A stretch of DNA of 64,000 bases from Gnetum montanum (Eukaryota; Streptophyta; Gnetopsida; Gnetales; Gnetaceae): positions 18,039 to 82,038 of the forward strand of contig MNCI01010813.1 in NCBI GenBank assembly GCA_015680685.1, written 5' to 3'. Below are positions 12,313 to 25,577 of this stretch, in pieces. The translations under genes and the position numbers were made by a program. Each line of letters begins with the position of its first letter. Position 1 is the first letter of the stretch. Below the pieces are notes generated by a model. That model was given only the letters and a program-made list of their open reading frames with translations, did not search any database and was not told the origin of the DNA.

Positions 12313-13500
12313 TGTAACAACCTATATCTTTGGTATTATTATTACATATTATTTTTTATTAATTTTGTGATGCTTGTGCTTGAGATGTATATTATGCATG
12401 TTATTAGTTTGACATATTTTATGATGATAAGCTCTGAGATGCTTGGGTCTATTATTGATGTTATGTATATTTTGGTGTATGTATATTTATATTCATATAT
12501 ATATATATATATATATACATGTACATTTTATACCATTTAGCATATGTACACTAGCCCTATTCTTGAGTGTGGAAGGATTTCATGTAAATTGGATGGGAGC
12601 ATGCCATGGCATGATTTACTTGATTTCATAGATGTATTTTGATGGTCTTCTTATGATAAAGTATTGGAAATTACATTTTTAATAATTAATTAATTAATTA
12701 GCTTTACATTTGTAAGAGACTTCATCAGATATTTTAGGAAGAATGATTTTTAGTAATAGTTTTTTACTAATTAAATTACCATGTGTAATGATTTTTACTA
12801 ATAGTTGTTTTTAGGTTGTTGATTTCATTACTTGTGGATTCCCTAACTATACCCATTGTTTTGGTGTTTTCTTGGCTGATTCCTAGCCCTTCCATACCTA
12901 AATAAGATGATCCTAGCCTCTACAAGATGTTCTTGCTACATGCCAGACTTCTACAAAGATATCTCACCCTTAGAAAAGATGTTTTTTCTTCATCCAATAC
13001 ATCTTCTATTGTTCAAAGACACCTCCACTATGGCAGACATGTCTCCTTCCAACTAGAGATGTCTTTCCAACCTTAAGATGTCTCAATCCTACATGGTACA
13101 TTTATCATCCTTAAAAGATGTCTCCTCCTACTCATAGATGTCTTGTCTAGGATGTCTTATGTTCTCTAAGATGTCTTTACTAAGAGTCTAGAATTATAAG
13201 AAACCTGATTTTTGTTGAATTTGGCTCCCCTATTTGGCTTGAAACTTAGTTCTCTTAGTATCCAAGCTTTCTAAAACCTTATCAAATAGTCCTTCATTAT
13301 TGAATCAATTATTCTTGATTTTTTATTTTCAATTTTTGCATAAATTTCCTTTCATGGTGATTTTTACTTTGTCTTAATCTTGGTTGATCTTTGGTTTTTC
13401 TCTCTTAATCTCCATGAAACTTTATGTTGACCATTTTTCTAATTTTCCCCAAATTTTTATTGCATGCATTCTTCCTTGTTTTGATTCCCTATTACAACTT
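12313..13500 (+). repeat. 3' LTR of the chromovirus (right end not fixed)
   Basis: The sequence starts TGTAACAACC, a common chromovirus LTR start. It contains an (AT)n microsatellite at about 12497-12518, a TAAT repeat at about 12681-12700 and an irregular AGATGTCT array at about 12920-13170. The right end is not certain because no paired 5' LTR was found; Copia coding sequence is recognisable from about 13640. Confidence 0.55.
12920..13170 (+). repeat. Irregular AGATGTCT array
   Basis: Around ten copies of AGATGTCT or close variants occur at irregular spacing of about 20-35 bp in Cys/Thr-rich-looking but stop-filled DNA. The same core in the opposite sense (GACATCT/GGACATC) recurs at about 23040-23220. 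Confidence 0.55.
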
Positions 13501-13639
13501 AGTCATTTTTGAATGTCAAATTGAATCCAAACTAAATATCAAACTACCATGCATATGGATTTGTTGTTATTAGTCTCAACAATAATAGGAATCACCCATT
13601 ACTCACCCAATGATGAAGGTAAGCACTATGAAAATAGTA

Positions 13640-14715
13640 TTAGTGATACATCTCAACATTGGATTTGAAGATCTACTTTCATTACTAGACTTCCTAATTG
13701 ATATTTTTCAAATTTATATAATGTTCTTGATATTGAAAATGAAAAATCAAGAAAATTCTAGGAATCTTTTCAAAGTTTAAATTGGAATCATTTGAAAGTT
13801 AGCCATGGATGAAAAGATGAATTCACTAAAATAAAATCAAACATGGGAGTTGGTTTCTCTTCCACCTAGTAAGAAAGCCTTGAGGAACAAATGGTTGTTT
13901 AAAATCAAAACTCAATCTAACTACTCAAAAAGATAAAAAGATAGGATGGTAGTAAAATAAATAGATAGAAGGTATTGGTTTTTTAGAAATATTCTCTCAT
14001 ATTATAGAAACTGTCTCAATTCAAATAGTCTAATCATTGGTAGCTTATTTGGATTTGACATTGAAATAGATTGATATCAAAACAACATTTTTGTATGAAG
14101 ATCAAGAATAAGAGATCTACATTGTATACCAAAAATGATATTTGGATCAACATCAAATTATATTTTCAAGTTAAGAAGTTTTTAAAAGTTGAAAAATAAT
14201 TTATCTAAGAAGTTTATAATGAAAGATTTGAGAATAGCTAGACAAATCTTGGGTATGTAAAGATGGAGGGATAAGATGCAAAGAAAGTTATGATTAGGCT
14301 ATGAAAAGTATATTAATAAATTATGATATTAGTTCAACATGGCTTCAAAAAAACCTATAAGTACTCCCTTAGCATCAAAATTCAAGCTATCTAAGAATGA
14401 TTATCCTAAGACTAATATTGAAATGAAACATATCTCATATCATTTAGTTGTGGAATGTTTAATGCATGCTATGGTCTATAGAAGATAAGATACTACTCAT
14501 ATAGTAGGATTTAGAAGTATATATAGGGCATCCTTAGTATAAAGCATTGGAATATTGTTAAGTGATTTGTTCACTATTTGAGAGATAAAAAATCCCATTT
14601 CTTATGTTTTGATTATTCCAGTTTGGAACTTGTTGAATATGATCTTGATAAAAGAAAATCTACATTACATTACATCTTTACTCTTGGAGCAGGAACCATT
14701 AGTTTGATGCATAGG
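13640..14715 (+). pseudogene. Ty1/Copia pol, left part (RT)
   Basis: Plus-strand fragments follow the Copia RT order. MDEKMNSL then TWELVSLPPSKKALRNKWLF (about 13806-13900) is the start of the Copia RT domain. FLYEDQE (about 14090), MKDLRIARQILGM (about 14218-14256), PISTPLASKFKLSKNDYP (about 14355-14410) and HWNIVKWFVHYLRDKK (about 14545-14590) follow. The frame ends at FTLGAGTIS (about 14683) where element C is inserted. Many stops are present. Confidence 0.85.
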
Positions 14716-15736
14716 TGATGAGCGGCGAGGTACCCCTACACTCAACCATACAAATCACAAGTGTTCATGCATGATCCAATCAAATTCTATGGATGGGACT
14801 AGTTGTGCATCTAGATCATTATGTCTTAATTGCAGTTCACTATCTTCCCACTTGGACTAGTGGTAGCTTTGTCACGTATGGTTTAGTCCAAAGTCAGGCA
14901 CGTGATAATTGATGTTGTTTTGCCCTAAGCTACTCCTAATAATAATAAAGGAATTTATTGTTTAATCTAATTAACAATGGAAAATAAAGTCTAAACTAGC
15001 CTATGGATGATGAGTGTCTATTTCCAACTTGTCGTACATGTCCTGAACCCACATATCCACTACTGGAATGACCAAGCCCTATGCTTCTAGGTGAACCAAG
15101 CAATAACACTACTAGGATTACCAAGTAAATACATGTTTATGCTTGAAACTAGTCATGCTCATTCCACCAATTCATTAACCTACATGGAAAGGTAAATATT
15201 AACTAAGTAGATGAAATATAAATTATATTAAAAGTAAATTTAATATCTAAGTCAAAGTGCTGTAATGAATAAGAATCAATCTTGATCTTATTGTTGTTCA
15301 TGGAATATGTCCAAGTACATTGTCACTTGAATAAGACTCCATACAACTGACTTAGATCCAGTTTGCAGACACTCATTGACTATTCTCTAACATTATGGAA
15401 TAAAAATACAAGAGTTTAACTACTCTATTGACAAAAATATGCCCAAACCATGCACCTAAGTGCTATATTTATAGGCTAGTATACATGCCATGATATCAGA
15501 TATCTGACATCACTTCTTGGGCCTCAATATCAAGTATCCAATATCAAAGTTGATAAAAATTACCTTTTTATTCAAATAGATGCAACAACATGTGTCAAGC
15601 CACCTATGTTAAGGCATCTGTGTTGACACAGCTATGTCAATGCAGCTGACAAATGCAACATCATGCATTGAGGTACTTGCATTGAGGCATTTGCCTCAAC
15701 GTGGTTGCATCAACGTAGCCAACTGATGCTTCATCA
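14716..15736 (-). repeat. 3' LTR of element C
   Basis: About 1021 bp, with TGATGAAGCA and CATCA ends on the minus strand. The TATA-like TATATTTATAGG region lies at about 15461-15475. Nearby is a perfect palindrome TCAGATATCTGA (15496-15507). The U3 end holds imperfect sub-repeats around TGCATTGAGGCA (about 15600-15720). Confidence 0.9.
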
Positions 15737-17900
15737 TACCCCCACAATGAAGTAAAAACTCATCCTCAAGTTAACAAAAATAGGATCAATCTTTGTTTAC
15801 AAAAAATTTGGAATGGGATTATTAACTGATGCTACTACTAATTGACTCTAAGTGTCGCATTACAAAATTTTATTCGAGTGGATACATACAAAATGATAGA
15901 GTGACAAAAAGACTAGACAAACATTGAAGATTACAAAATTTGCAGAGGTGTTCAAGAATCCACTAAAGATGATTCTTCTTTTTGTCACTAGTGATGGTAG
16001 AATTTTAACCTTGACTATTATGTTCATGCTTCTCTAGTTATGCAAAACATTCTTGAAGGATGAACTAAAATTTCTTAATTTAATCCCATGGATCTGGCAA
16101 ACATGTGAAGTGTGAGCTGCTATCTTGTATGTGCTACGATTTATCCATGAGCATATCCTCCAATGTCTTCCTTATGGCTTCATTTTCGTGTCTAGCAAAA
16201 GACCTTCTTCCTTAGGCATTTATTTTAGCATCATCTATAATAATCAAAGGATCAACATTAGTATTGGTAAATTTTCCTTAATAATTGACCCTTTTGGATC
16301 CCTTAGTTTTCATTTAAGAATAAGATGATTACAACATACTATGCCTGAGGTGATTAATTACTATTAGTTACCATGATTTTCGAAAATAGGATGTTAGAAA
16401 AATTTCAAAGTCAACATCCCTAGGCCCCATGACTAGTATGCATAACTCCAAAAGCACATACGTTTTTGAACAATTGAAATGAAAGGTCTAATTTAGAAAA
16501 TGGTGAAGAAATATTAATGGATATAAAAATAGAAAATTAGGAAAATTTAATGAAATGAATGAAAAGTAGTTCCAAAATCATGCATAAATTTAAAGAAACT
16601 ATCATTGATGTTTTGGAAGATGTGAAGGTTAGTTCAAAGCCATGATCAACAAAAGTTATGAAAGTGGGTCCTTCCCAAAGCAAGCTCCTACCATAATGCC
16701 CATGGGCATCCAAGAAGTTACATGTAGATGATGCCTTTGTTTAAAACAACACACAACTACTATGGCTAGGATGTTTCACTATACTACACAAAACCAAAAG
16801 GCTCATAATCGCATGTAGCAATGAGGTAAATAATGGGATGAGAAGGGATTGTAGAGATCAGGATGTAAGGTACCTAACCATGTCCACAATAGGTTCTTGT
16901 GAAAATGTGATTAAAATGATTGACATACCTATCCATCTAAGTTCAAACCAAGTCCATACCATGAATAGTGACCTCACATTGATGTGTTCCTTCTTACCTA
17001 CCACCATGAGTTCATAACCACCACAAAGAACAATCATCACTCTAAAAAAAAAAAAAAGAAGAAAAGAGAAGAAAGAATGAAGGGCCTTAGTTAAAGGGAC
17101 ATCTTCAGGCATGGACAACATGTCTTTCTAGCCCCATAGCAAGTATTTGTAGTCCATTATTGTGTCTAATGGGTGTACTTTGAATTCCCATTCCTTTTTC
17201 TTTTCTTTTTTTGTGTTTTGTATTTTTTTTCTTTGGATGGAAATCATACCATGTAAACACAGATCTTCCTTTTTATTGGTCTATGGAGGAGTGATGATAT
17301 GTTCTAAGAGGAGTCATAAACCACATGAAAGAAGTTAAGAAGAGAACCCAACAAGTCCCCTTGAGGTCACACCTTTTTCCATTCCCACTTGGTTGTTCCT
17401 TCTTTCTTTAAGGTACATTGATCATTGATGAATTTTAGTTTCATAAAAGAAGAACCAAATTATTTCCATGAAAAATTCCTTTTATTCAAAGAACTAGAGG
17501 ATGGATGAGGTGGTATCACTACTTTACATAATTACTTACCCAATCATCTTGATAGCATAGCACAAAGCATTGACTTCTACATCATGACTTGGAAATATTA
17601 TTAACAAAGACATAAAATACATTCATATAACATAAAGAGAATGATTCAAGAAAAGAGAAAAATATAAAGAAAAGAAAAATATTAGGAAATGGAAAACATA
17701 TGAAAAATCAAAAAAAATTGGAAAAAAATAGAAAAATGATAAAAATTGTAAAACAAAAAAAAAGTAAAAAATACTTATTAGTTTTGTAAGATATATGCAT
17801 CTAAGTCTTCTATTTGGTCCAATTTCTTAAGTCTAAAAGTAATAAGTAGATCAATTATCTTCATGCATCGTTAAAACAATCTTATAGTCTCATTTTTAAG
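15737..17900 (-). other. 3' non-coding region of element C
   Basis: This stretch holds no gene. It has the family's conserved block next to the 3' LTR, the A-rich/T-rich minisatellite at about 17630-17790 and a poly-A/T stretch at about 17042-17060. Confidence 0.6.
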
Positions 17901-20286
17901 TTACCGGGTGTCTTTTGGTTTATTGGCTACTACATAGATTGGTTTTTTCTCACACATTTGCTCTTGAAATCTATTGTGAGCTATGTTAATATTTTGAATT
18001 TTTGGCCCACAACTGCACCCTTTACTATTAGTAGTGATGCATGGATTCTTTTGTCTCTCCACAACGATAAGTTCATCATTTATGTCTTGTGTTGGAGTGG
18101 TAATGGTTGTTGACTTTTGCATATGATTAAGAGACATCATTCTAGCAAGAAAGGTTGTTGCACCAAATTGGCCATGTGCTAGTGTTGAAGTGTTAGTAGG
18201 TCTATGAGTGTTGTGCTTATGCATGGGAAACCTCCTAAAGAAAGGACGTTTCTGAGATTGTGGTGGGGACCTACTAACATTATCATTTTTGTGTGTGTTC
18301 ACAGCACAAGTTGCATTCTCTCATTAATTTTTTGGTGGTAAATATTCCTATGTTGTTAGAGGTTACATATAATGAAGTCGAGTATGAGAATATTGAGGAT
18401 ATGACAAAGGATGTGATGTGTGAGGTGGTGACCTCATAGAAGATGTTGTAGGATGATGATATTCGAGAGAGTAGTAGTAGTGATTTGAGGTAGAGGACAT
18501 AGAACTAGTTGGAGAAATAGGGTTTTGGACATAATACCCATACGATTCTAACAAATAGGAAGGATAGGGTTGGTTTGGTGATGGCCTCCCCCATGACTAT
18601 GGCCTTTTTCATTATAGTTGATGACAATGTTAAGGCTAGTAATAACTCCCCCTAGGATAGTACAATTGGTTGTGGGGTTGTCTATAATTACAATGTGAAA
18701 AAGGAAATCTCTTAGGCATGTGCTTTTGTACAAATTTTGGATTTAATGCACTTTCCCAATACTCATGTAGATGCAACATAATTGGGCAATGGCCCTTTGG
18801 ATGATCATATATGCAAATGTCACATCCATTATCTTCATTTGTGATTGAGTCTATAGCCTCACTTTCTTCAACCATTTCCTCTATTTGTTGATAAGTGTTC
18901 CTAGCTATTTCTTAGTTTTGCTTCCTCCTTTTGTTGTGATCACTTAATTCATTTTGCACTACTCTCTCCTCTATGATTTCTACACAAGTTTTAACTTTCT
19001 CATTCATCAATTCTGACATCTTATCCAACTTTGCTTTAAGCTCAACAATAGAATTTTATATTGGAAAGGTTCATTGTAAAATCACCTCATCGAGAGCTGC
19101 CTCTTTTTCCTCATCATAGATATGGACCATTTTCTTTTAAAGAATTAGGTCATAGTTGTTTTCCTCTACATTCTCTCATTTACATAGCTCTCCTTCTTCT
19201 TTTGCCACCTTCTTGATTAGCCTTTGTATATGATGGGCTATCAGTTTGTATAACTATCCTTGGGCATAAAGCCCAAGGATCTCTCTTGTTTCATTACAAA
19301 GCCCATATATGATGTGGAAAAATTGCTCTTTTTTAGAGAATCATGGCTAGGACATCTATGTAGTAGCGAATAGTATCTATCCAAGGCCACATCCAAGGGT
19401 TCATGATTTTCTTACTTCCACTCTTGGATTTATTTTCTTAGGTTGGACATTCTCTCATAGGTTTCATACTTTTTGTTGAAAAGTTCCAACATTGTGGACC
19501 ACTAGTGAATGGAACTTGGTTCCAATGATCTATACCAACTTTTAGCTTCATTGATTAGTGCCCTAGGAAAGAGCTTAAGCTTTTTCCATCCACTTTCAAT
19601 CTTGTATAAGGCATAGGCATCCTAGAAGACTTGTAAATGATGTTGTGGATCAAAATCATAGCCTCCCATGAACTTAGGGATATTATTCATATCAAGCTTG
19701 AGTAGGTGACTTTTCTTGCGATGCTTGTGAGGTATCTTAACTACTTGCATGATCTTCAATAGGCTCTGAGTGGCCAACAAGGGTTCATCATCATCAAACA
19801 TGTTGTGATGAAAATTTCTATTTCTATCCATTTGATTGTGACAATCTTATCTATGCTCATTATGACGTCTTTGATTTTTCCCTTGGGTTTGATTTTTATC
19901 TTTATCTTGATCCATAATGGAGCTCTATCTCTATACATACATTCATCTTAGTTAGAATTATACATTGAAGAGGAAGAGGAAGATGAGGAGCTAGGAGAAT
20001 CTCCATGGCTTCTATAGTTCTCCCTTTGGTCCTTTGATTTATCTTATCTAGGTTTAGAGGAGGCCCTAGGCCTTGAGGCCCTCCTTGATCTAGGACTTAC
20101 TCCATCTCCTCTAAGATTTTCTGCACTAGTTGAACATAGTCTTTGAGTGTAGTAAGGATCTAAATGAGCATAGGAAACCCTTGCTTAAGGTTGTTCACTA
20201 CAATTTTCTTCAGTATAGATCTTATCATTTCTCCTATGAGTGCATTCATCATGTGATGCAATCTTGGTCCTATGTGAAGAAGACAT
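17901..20286 (-). pseudogene. gag of element C (broken), protease lost
   Basis: The minus-strand start at 20286 reads MSSSHRTK, matching gag of A. The capsid core can be read at about 19730-19400 (MNNIPKFMGGYDFDPQHHLQ, then WKKLKLFPRAL and WSTMLELFNKKYETY). A well-preserved zinc-knuckle-like motif CDICIYDHPKGHCP (CX2CX3HX4C) is near 18820-18775. Gag then runs straight into a tail (PIYVVANKP, about 17930) that in A and B follows the protease, so the retropepsin body has been deleted. Many stops interrupt it. Confidence 0.8.
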
Positions 20287-20418
20287 AATTTTACCTAATA
20301 ATGTGTCTAACTTAAAATATTAATATTTTCTAAAAGATATATCATTAATACCTTTACAGTGATCATCCATAATATAACTAATCTAGATAACTAGTACCAT
20401 TTTTGGAAACGGTGCCAA

Positions 20419-21422
20419 TGATGAGTGACAAGGTACCCCTACACCTAACCATATGAATCATAAGCATGCATGCTCAATCCAATCAAATTCCATGGATAAA
20501 ACTAGTTGTTCATCTAGATCATTATGTCTTGATCATAGTTTGTTGTCTTCCCTTTTGAACTAGTGGTAGCTTTGTCACGTATGATTTAGTCCAAAGTGAG
20601 GCATATGATAATTGATGTTGTTAGGCCCTAAGCTACTCCTAATAATAATAAAGAAATTGATTGTTTAATCTAATTACCAATGGAAAATAAAGTCTAAACT
20701 AGCCTACAAGAAATAAGTATCCATTCCCAGCTTGTTGTACATGTCCTAACCCTACATATCCACTATGGGAATTACCAAGCACTATGCTTCTAGGCGAACC
20801 AATTAATAACACTGCTGGGGTTACCAAGTGAATATGTGTTTATGCTCAAAACTGGTAATGCTCATTTCACCAATTCATTAACATGTATGGAAAGGTAAAT
20901 ATTAACCAAGTACATGGAATATAAATTGTATTAAAAGTAAATTTAATCTAAGTCAAAGTGTTGCAATGAATAAGAATTAATCTCGATCTTATTGTCATTC
21001 ATGGAATATGTCCAGGTACATTGCTACTCAAATAAGACTCTGTACAACTGACTCAGATCCACTCTATGGGCACTCATTGACTATTTTCAAAGATTAAAGT
21101 ATAAAACTAAAGAGTTCAACTATTCTATTGACAAAACTATGCCCAAACCATGCACCCAAGCACTATATTTATAGGCCAACATACATGCCATGATATTGAA
21201 TATATGACATTTCTTCTTGGCCCCTAATATCATGTATCCAATATCAAAGTTGACAAAAATTAACTTTTTATTCAAATAGATGTGACAACATGCATCAAGG
21301 CATTTGCAACAACACGACTGCATCAATGCAACCAATAGATACAATAGAATGCATCAGGGCACCTACATCGAGGCATCTATCTTGACATGGTTGTGTCAAT
21401 GTAGCCAATTGATGCTTCATGA
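20419..21422 (-). repeat. 5' LTR of element C
   Basis: About 1004 bp, collinear with 14716-15736, with the usual end TGATGAGTG at the primer side. Differences are mostly C-to-T and G-to-A type. Confidence 0.9.
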
Positions 21423-21427
21423 ATAGG

Positions 21428-21820
21428 GTACTCAATTTTATTATATTATCTTCTACAAAATTTGAATATGTAATATTATCAAAGCTATGTAAAGGGATGA
21501 TACAACTATGAACTTTCTTAGATAAGTTGAGCCTAAAAAATTCTTATGATTTGTAATGTGAAAATAAGAGTGATATATTCTTGGGAAAGAATGTTGCATA
21601 TCATGTAAATACTATGCATATAGATATAAGATATTATTTCATAAGATAAGCAATTGAAGAAAAAAATTTAGAAGTGAAAAAGATGCATATAGATGATAAT
21701 GCAATTGATATGCTAATAAAAGCTATTTCTATACAGAAAACACTATTTTACAAGATGAAGATGGAATTAACTTAATAAAGAAGTTGAAAAGTAGAGTAGA
21801 TTTGACTTCAAGTAGGAAAT
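21428..21820 (+). pseudogene. Ty1/Copia pol, right part (RNase H end)
   Basis: The continuation of the Copia gene after element C. Fragments resembling the Copia C-terminal region are readable: DIRYHFIRQAIEEK-like at about 21625-21665, then a motif close to KKMHIDDNAIDMLIKAI at about 21675-21730. The gene ends shortly before the 3' LTR at 21821. Confidence 0.7.
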
Positions 21821-22268
21821 TGTTGTGATAGTGAATTAAAATCTATTCCTTAGTTCTATCTCTTCTTTATCTCCAATCAAGAAAATTTTTAAAGGGATTC
21901 TTATTTGCTCTGTTTAAGTTATTAAGATTAATAAGATGTAACTAATCATTATTAATTGTTAGTAACTAATATTCAGTTAAGTAAGACTAATAATTATCAT
22001 CACTATTAGAGTTTATTAATGTAATTTGTTGGTTGAATACCTAAAATTATAGGATTGAAGGCTATTTAAAGAAGAGGAAAATATGTAATAAATGTAGTAC
22101 GAAAATACACTTTTCAAGAAGAACAAAATCTACCTACTTTTTCATGGTTATTTCTCTTCACATTTAGGATTTTTTCTACCCAAATCTTTTTCTCTTTTCT
22201 CATGTTTATCTACTCTCAATAGTTGTATGAGTGAATTTTTTTTTCAATTTTGGATTTTGAGCACAACA
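21821..22268 (+). repeat. 3' LTR of the Copia element
   Basis: A 448-bp segment starts TGTTGTG and ends CACAACA, a perfect terminal inverted repeat, and lies directly after the Copia coding end. A purine-rich AAGTAGGAAAT precedes it as polypurine tract. No 5' LTR was found, so the element is truncated on the left. Confidence 0.7.
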
Positions 22269-24000
22269 TAGTTAGCTTCAAGGAGATCATACAACTTAGG
22301 TAGATATTGAATGAAACTATCAAAGATCATGATCAAAGATGGAAGCTTAAAGTGAGGACTAAGAACTTAGAAGAAGGGTTGAATAAGTTTCACAATTCAA
22401 ACAATCAAGACAACCAAAACAACACACAAATTTACAAGGTTCCCTAAGTTTGATACGTTCACACTCAAAGGGTAGAATTGTTGCATACCTCTAAATTTTA
22501 TTCCTTCAAAAAGTGGTTTTAAAGGCACTTCAAACTTTACAATGTTTAAGCTCCGCGTAGAGTTTTTTCTCACTAAAAACACACTCAACCTTGCAAGGTC
22601 ATAACAAACTTCATATGTGATTTTAAAAATCCCACAATCTTTATAATGATGTGAGCTCTATACAGTGTTTTTTCATTGGAAATACACTCAACTCAATAAG
22701 GTTCTGAGAAGCTCACAAGATGCCTTCTTACAAGAATGACATAAATCCCACAAGACATACAAAAAAGAAAAAAATCTAGGAGAGAGTGTAACTAGCCTTT
22801 GCAAGTTCCTTCCTTGAAGCTCTTATAAAACAATTCACAAATAACAAAAAATTGAGGAACACAACAAATTCAATTAGTGTAAACAATGATGGAATAATCA
22901 CATGAATAGTGATTGTCCTTTTCACAAGAATTTCACTTTAATTTATAGACTTTTACATTTCAAATATTCCTCTTAATTTGTGAAATGACTAGGAAACAAC
23001 TACTTGGAATGTCCTATTTAAGCTTATGATGTCTGATTGAGAACATGCTACTTGTAGGTTGGACGTTCCACTGGAAATTTAGACATCTCACTTGAAACAT
23101 CCCAATTGAAACATCTTAATAGAAAATGGAACATTTGTTATTTTAGTGGGACATCTAGCCTGAATCTAATTCTTCATCTCTAGGACATCTTCTGATCTTC
23201 TTAGATGTCCAAGCATATAAAAAAAATCTTCGTTTGGCTTGTAGACTTCATTCATCCTTGAAACATTTTATCTTGGTTGAGACTTCTTGTCATCCAAACA
23301 TAGCTCTCATCTTTGTACCATGAAGCTCTTGTCTTAAACTCATGGAGCACTTGTTTGTACGTCAATAAGTTCTTGTTTTGATCTCTTCATCTTTTCATCA
23401 TTATGTCTTTTCCAAGTCCTCAACCCATCATGTTCTTGTCTTGTTCTTTCTTAGACCTGCAAGATCATACAAACACATTTTCCATTTTCTCCATTTTTTA
23501 AGATTTTAACATACCAAAAGGTGAACAATATATTCCTTTTTAATGATGTCTAAAACTTAAGAAAATGGGTTAGCATGATTCATAATTTTATATGATTAAA
23601 TAATTAAAAAGCAATTGTATGTGTGTGTGCGTGTATTCATTGGTAATCCTTTGGCAACAATAAAGTTAAAGGAAAACAAGATGAAGCATTAAATGGGCAC
23701 ATATCCATTAGCTAAACTCACAAGAGGGAAACTACAAGAAAATGGTACCATCAAAAACCATCCCAAAGACTATCCATATTTATCCATCTGTTCATAATGC
23801 AAGAATAAAACAAATATAGATGATATACATATCACAACCTATCCTCAAAGTATACCATAAAAAGTGTACATAGCATGATAAAATTTTCCCATATAACTAT
23901 CCATAACTATATCTTCACAAGTATATACATAGCCATAAAATATCTAGCCATAAAAATGTCCCTCTTTTGGACATCACATAAAATTAGGGGATCATAAAAA
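22269..24000. other. Unassigned repeat DNA
   Basis: No gene was found. The segment contains two imperfect copies of an about 110-bp block (around 22550-22600 and 22650-22705, sharing CACTCAA and AAGGT), a GACATCT-rich part (23040-23220) and a (TG)n run at about 23617-23634. It looks like LTR-type sequence, but I could not define its ends. Confidence 0.4.
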
Positions 24001-25577
24001 GCCTCTATCCACTAACCTTCATATCATCATCATCTTCATTAGATCTAGAAGCTACATGAGTGGACTAATAAGTCTCCTCATCATCATAATTACTGCTGCT
24101 ACTAGAGTTGGAGACCTACTACTCATCATTATTAGAAAAATATACTATGATAGGAGCTCTTCAGAGATGAAGCTTCATCCAAAATTATGATGATGAAGGG
24201 GAATTAGATGGAGCCTACTAGGAAGATGAAGAAGTATCCTTCCTCTTTTGAAAGTAGCTTCCTCCTAATGGGTTGTGCACCAAAATTGCTCTCCATTGTT
24301 ACTGCTCAAATGTTTGAGGAACATCCTCCTATATATATGAACTCAATTTTGGCTTCTTAGAATGAGGAATAGACAACCCCTAGACATGTGTAGGTGGTGC
24401 AGCAAGATCCTTAGAATCAGATGCATTACACAAATTATACTCTTTGGGTGGCCCAACTACTGTGGTATGTCTAGCTAGAGTTGGAATGTTCTCATCATCA
24501 TCTAAAAAATGATGAGTAGTAATCTCCTTAAATTTCCATGCATTTCGAGAAGGTGGTAAGCTTATTCCATTCATTCTCTTACATAGGTAAGAGAGATTTT
24601 GTCCAGTCATTCCCAAGGTTTTGCCAAAGGGTTTCAAGACCTTCTTTAAGATAGATTTCATTTATGCACTTACAAACTTAGACCTCTTGATCTGAGAAGA
24701 GGCCCTAGGTGGAGATTATGCTCATTTTTTTCTTACATTTTGAGGTAGAGAAGCTAGGACTTCAAAATCAACAAGTGTGATGTTCCTTTTCTCCAAACAT
24801 TTTGCAAGACTTCTCTTCCCTTTGAGAAGAGGCATATCAAGAATAGGAACACCTCCCTAATGATTAAATAAGCTTATAAGAAGAGGGTGTCCATAAATCC
24901 ACTCTCTAATAAATAAACCTAGCATGTTCCTACAAGGAATATGTCCCAAATCTAGTGGTTTCCAATTAGAAGATAGTAGAAAATGAAATCTTGTGTTGGC
25001 AACAGATAATTGTAGCTTCCTCCTTTTATAATAATATTATACAAAATAATAAGTAAGAGGGTGAAATCATCCTAGAACATTTAACACCTATGTATTTTTT
25101 CACTTTTAAGAGATAGAGAATTATCAAAAATGACATCACAAAATTCATCATGAAAAATTGGAAGCACACCATGGGTGAAGATATCATTCATAGAATATAT
25201 AGTAATCCTATGCACTTCAAAGCTTAAAATCCCAAGAATAGAATTCACTACTTGAGGTGAAACCTCAATCACAATAACCCTAACAATAGATGTGAAAGCC
25301 CAAATAGCAGCATTAGTAATAGCAATATTACAATAGGATTCTCCGATCAATATCTTAGGTACACAATAAGTCATAGAAGAAATTGAAGCCCAACCAATTG
25401 CTTGAAAAAACACCATTAATTATTTTTTATGGCACGGCTAAAAACTAAGACTTCTTTTATAGATAATGAAGATTGAATGAGTTACCTCAAATTGATGTTG
25501 AGCATCTATAGAATGAAATTGTAACTAATAGGTGTTTTTCTTGCTAGTAGAAGCTCCCTTTGTGCTTTTTCCCTTAT
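24001..25577 (-). pseudogene. Decayed minus-strand transposon ORF
   Basis: Two open pieces (25416-25081 and 24661-24380) and sequence between them can be read on the minus strand with few interruptions. The middle part reads as FHFLLSSNWKPLDLGHIPCR followed by GVPILDMPLLKGKRSLA, which resembles the 'putative plant transposon protein' domain found in extra ORFs of plant retroelements; this is an impression, not a match I could test. An acidic Asp/Glu/Ser-rich tail follows at about 24150-24010. The frame extends to the right into repeat M1. Confidence 0.45.

Larger units (their letters stand above)
14716..21422 (-). mobile_element. Element C: complete gag-only Athila-like element, target duplication ATAGG
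   Basis: Two direct LTRs (14716-15736 and 20419-21422) flank a 4.7-kb interior read on the minus strand. The flanking 5 bp are ATAGG on both sides (14711-14715 and 21423-21427), so both ends are intact. The interior has a decayed tRNA-Asp primer site (20400-20417), a broken gag, and the family's 3' region with a T-rich block; there is no RT or integrase. It is inserted into a Ty1/Copia pol gene between RT and RNase H. Confidence 0.92.

Noticed and set aside
12497-12518. (AT)n microsatellite and other short runs ((CA)n at 893, (TG)n at 23617, poly-A at 31040)
   Set aside because: Ordinary simple repeats of plant intergenic DNA with no sign of function.
16858-17121. Minus-strand frame of 87 codons in element C
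   Set aside because: It lies in the family's non-coding 3' region, owes part of its length to a poly-A/T tract, and has no counterpart frame in A or B.
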